Notes under the pieces: model-generated
What the model saw: only the letters and a program-made list of their open reading frames with translations
What the model was told of the DNA's origin: nothing
Database searches by the model: none
Shown here: positions 29,338 to 30,396 of the stretch, piece after piece
How positions within the stretch are numbered: the first letter of the stretch is position 1
How the letters are laid out: each line of letters opens with the position of its first letter
Program-made: the position numbers and the translations under genes
Source of the DNA: Physocladia obscura
Lineage: Eukaryota > Chytridiomycota > Chytridiomycetes > Chytridiales > Chytriomycetaceae
Direction of reading: 5' to 3'
DNA: 30,396 bases
Assembly (NCBI GenBank): GCA_027596945.1
Contig: JADGJH010000036.1
Coordinates: 1-30,396, forward strand

Positions 29338-30396
29338 TCAGAAATTTTTTTCAAGTGAATTCCATACATAATCAACTGACTCTTTGTCATATTTTTCAGA
29401 ACTACATGACCAGTCATTGTATATTTTGAATCCACACTCAAAAATTTGTGATTCAGTGTTGTTGGGTTTCATCATTGCAAACATGTTTTTCAAACTTCTG
29501 TGAATTACCATGTGCCAATTCCAATCCAAACTAGCCACAGCTGGCCACCACCTCCACTTAGTATGCATTTTTCCAAGATCTCCATATGAACATATTCTGT
29601 AATAATGTCTTCATAATTGCTTGGCAGTTCTTTAATCAAATCTTTGTCAATGTCATTTGATCTTGTCATATTTTCTTTAATTTTTTCCCAGGCCCATTGT
29701 TGCCCAAATGTACCACTCAGATGTCTTCTGGTGAATATGTCACAAAGAAATGTAATTAATTCACTTAAAAATCTAAAGCAATGGGCATTAATGTATGCTG
29801 CTGAAGCCATTTTGTCAAAAAAATGGTCAAAAAAGTTTTGCAAACAAGAATAAACAGATGAATCCACAATGGAAGAATCAATATCCACTCTTTGACTCTC
29901 TAACCACCCCACAAATAAAGAATAATGATGATAACAAACTTTGTTGTTTTTGGTAACTCAGTTTCCTCTCACAACAAAATGAAAACTTATTTTTGTTTTG
30001 TTGGATGCTGGAAGTGTAAGAATCATTCCTTCAAGACCAAAACTTTGTAGAAAGCATGTTACATTGTTTTGCAAAGTATTCAAGAGTTGGAAAGTGCCAC
30101 TTGTTTCCTTGGAATCAATATCCAAATGCCAGTATGATTTTTGATGCTCATCAATGACCTCAGAAAAATTCCTTTTATCCTCATCTTGAAATTTAATGTG
30201 ATCAAGAAAAGACTTATGATCTGGAAAAGCCAAAAAACTCTTAGCACCAACCTTCTTTGAGCCAAGTTTGACTCTTTTGTCCACAGCAGCATATACTGGC
30301 TACAGTTTCTTACTTTTCTCAATTGTTTTTAAAAGTGCTTCTTTGTATTTGCAGTAATCATTTTGCTATCATTGTTTCTTTTATTTCTTATTATAG
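29338..30396 (-). pseudogene. Archaeo-eukaryotic primase (AEP/PrimPol-type) relic with PriCT-2-like segment
   Basis: Runs off the right edge of the window. The minus strand contains, in order: KSFLAFPDHKSF; YWHLDIDSK with the D-x-D metal-binding pattern of AEP primases (about 30120-30150); TKISFHFVVRG, matching the conserved FS-x-H block; VDSSVYSCLQNF; and, in a third frame, FKIYNDWSCSSEKYD and YVWNSLE, the signature of the primase C-terminal PriCT-2 domain. There are at least three frame changes, plus a TAG near 30300. Known: such primases initiate replication in many large DNA viruses and mobile elements and are followed by a helicase, as here. Whether the source was a virus or a transposon cannot be told. 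Confidence 0.6.

Noticed and set aside
1..30396. tRNA, rRNA, CRISPR arrays, riboswitches, attachment sites
   Set aside because: I scanned for tRNA A/B-box-like folds, direct repeats with regular spacers and conserved rRNA segments, and found none.

Overview
The window reads as nuclear DNA of a fungus. It has short spliceosomal introns (about 50-110 nt, donors mostly GTAAGN/GTATGT), Zn(II)2Cys6 DNA-binding clusters, an Fcy2-type purine-cytosine permease, Rer1 and a Rim1-like mitochondrial SSB. I see no prokaryotic operon structure, tRNA, rRNA or CRISPR. The lineage below fungi cannot be fixed from the sequence alone. A large CpG-poor transposon compartment would suit a genome with cytosine methylation.

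Left part (1-9.5 kb): a KY/transglutaminase-like protein (+), a six-exon PDK/BCKDK-family mitochondrial protein kinase (-), a Zn2Cys6 gene (-), and a RIM1-like gene followed by a decayed tandem copy of itself. Middle (9.5-14.6 kb): three more Zn2Cys6 genes in a row on the + strand. Together with the minus-strand one they make a four-member local family. Three of them share an N-terminal HPFP-x2-C motif, and those three share an identical phase-2 intron directly after the zinc cluster and an NST-[RK] motif after it. The tails are P/Q/S/Y-rich, and no regulatory middle-homology domain is recognisable. Next comes housekeeping sequence (15-21.3 kb): a small broken-looking minus-strand ORF set, RER1 (+), an FAD/NAD(P)-binding oxidoreductase (-) and an NCS1 permease (-). 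A small relic of a second permease copy lies about 1.5 kb downstream of the intact one.

Right part (21.7-30.4 kb): mainly transposon debris. There is a tyrosine recombinase relic (Crypton/DIRS-like), a DDE_3 (Tc1/mariner/IS630-type) transposase relic, degenerate repeats, and on the far right a decayed replication module: archaeo-eukaryotic primase with a PriCT-2-like segment, a helicase P-loop piece resembling origin-binding-protein helicases, and a likely C-terminal piece. This sequence is almost free of CG dinucleotides. In sharp contrast, a single intact, very GC- and CpG-rich epoxide-hydrolase-like gene (25442-26491) sits in the middle of it.

Recurrent themes are local duplication followed by decay (RIM1, permease, Zn2Cys6 genes) and a two-compartment composition (ordinary gene-bearing DNA against CpG-depleted transposon DNA with a GC-rich gene island). 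All exon borders below were placed by eye from GT/AG sites, reading-frame phase and family conservation; no alignment or search was run.
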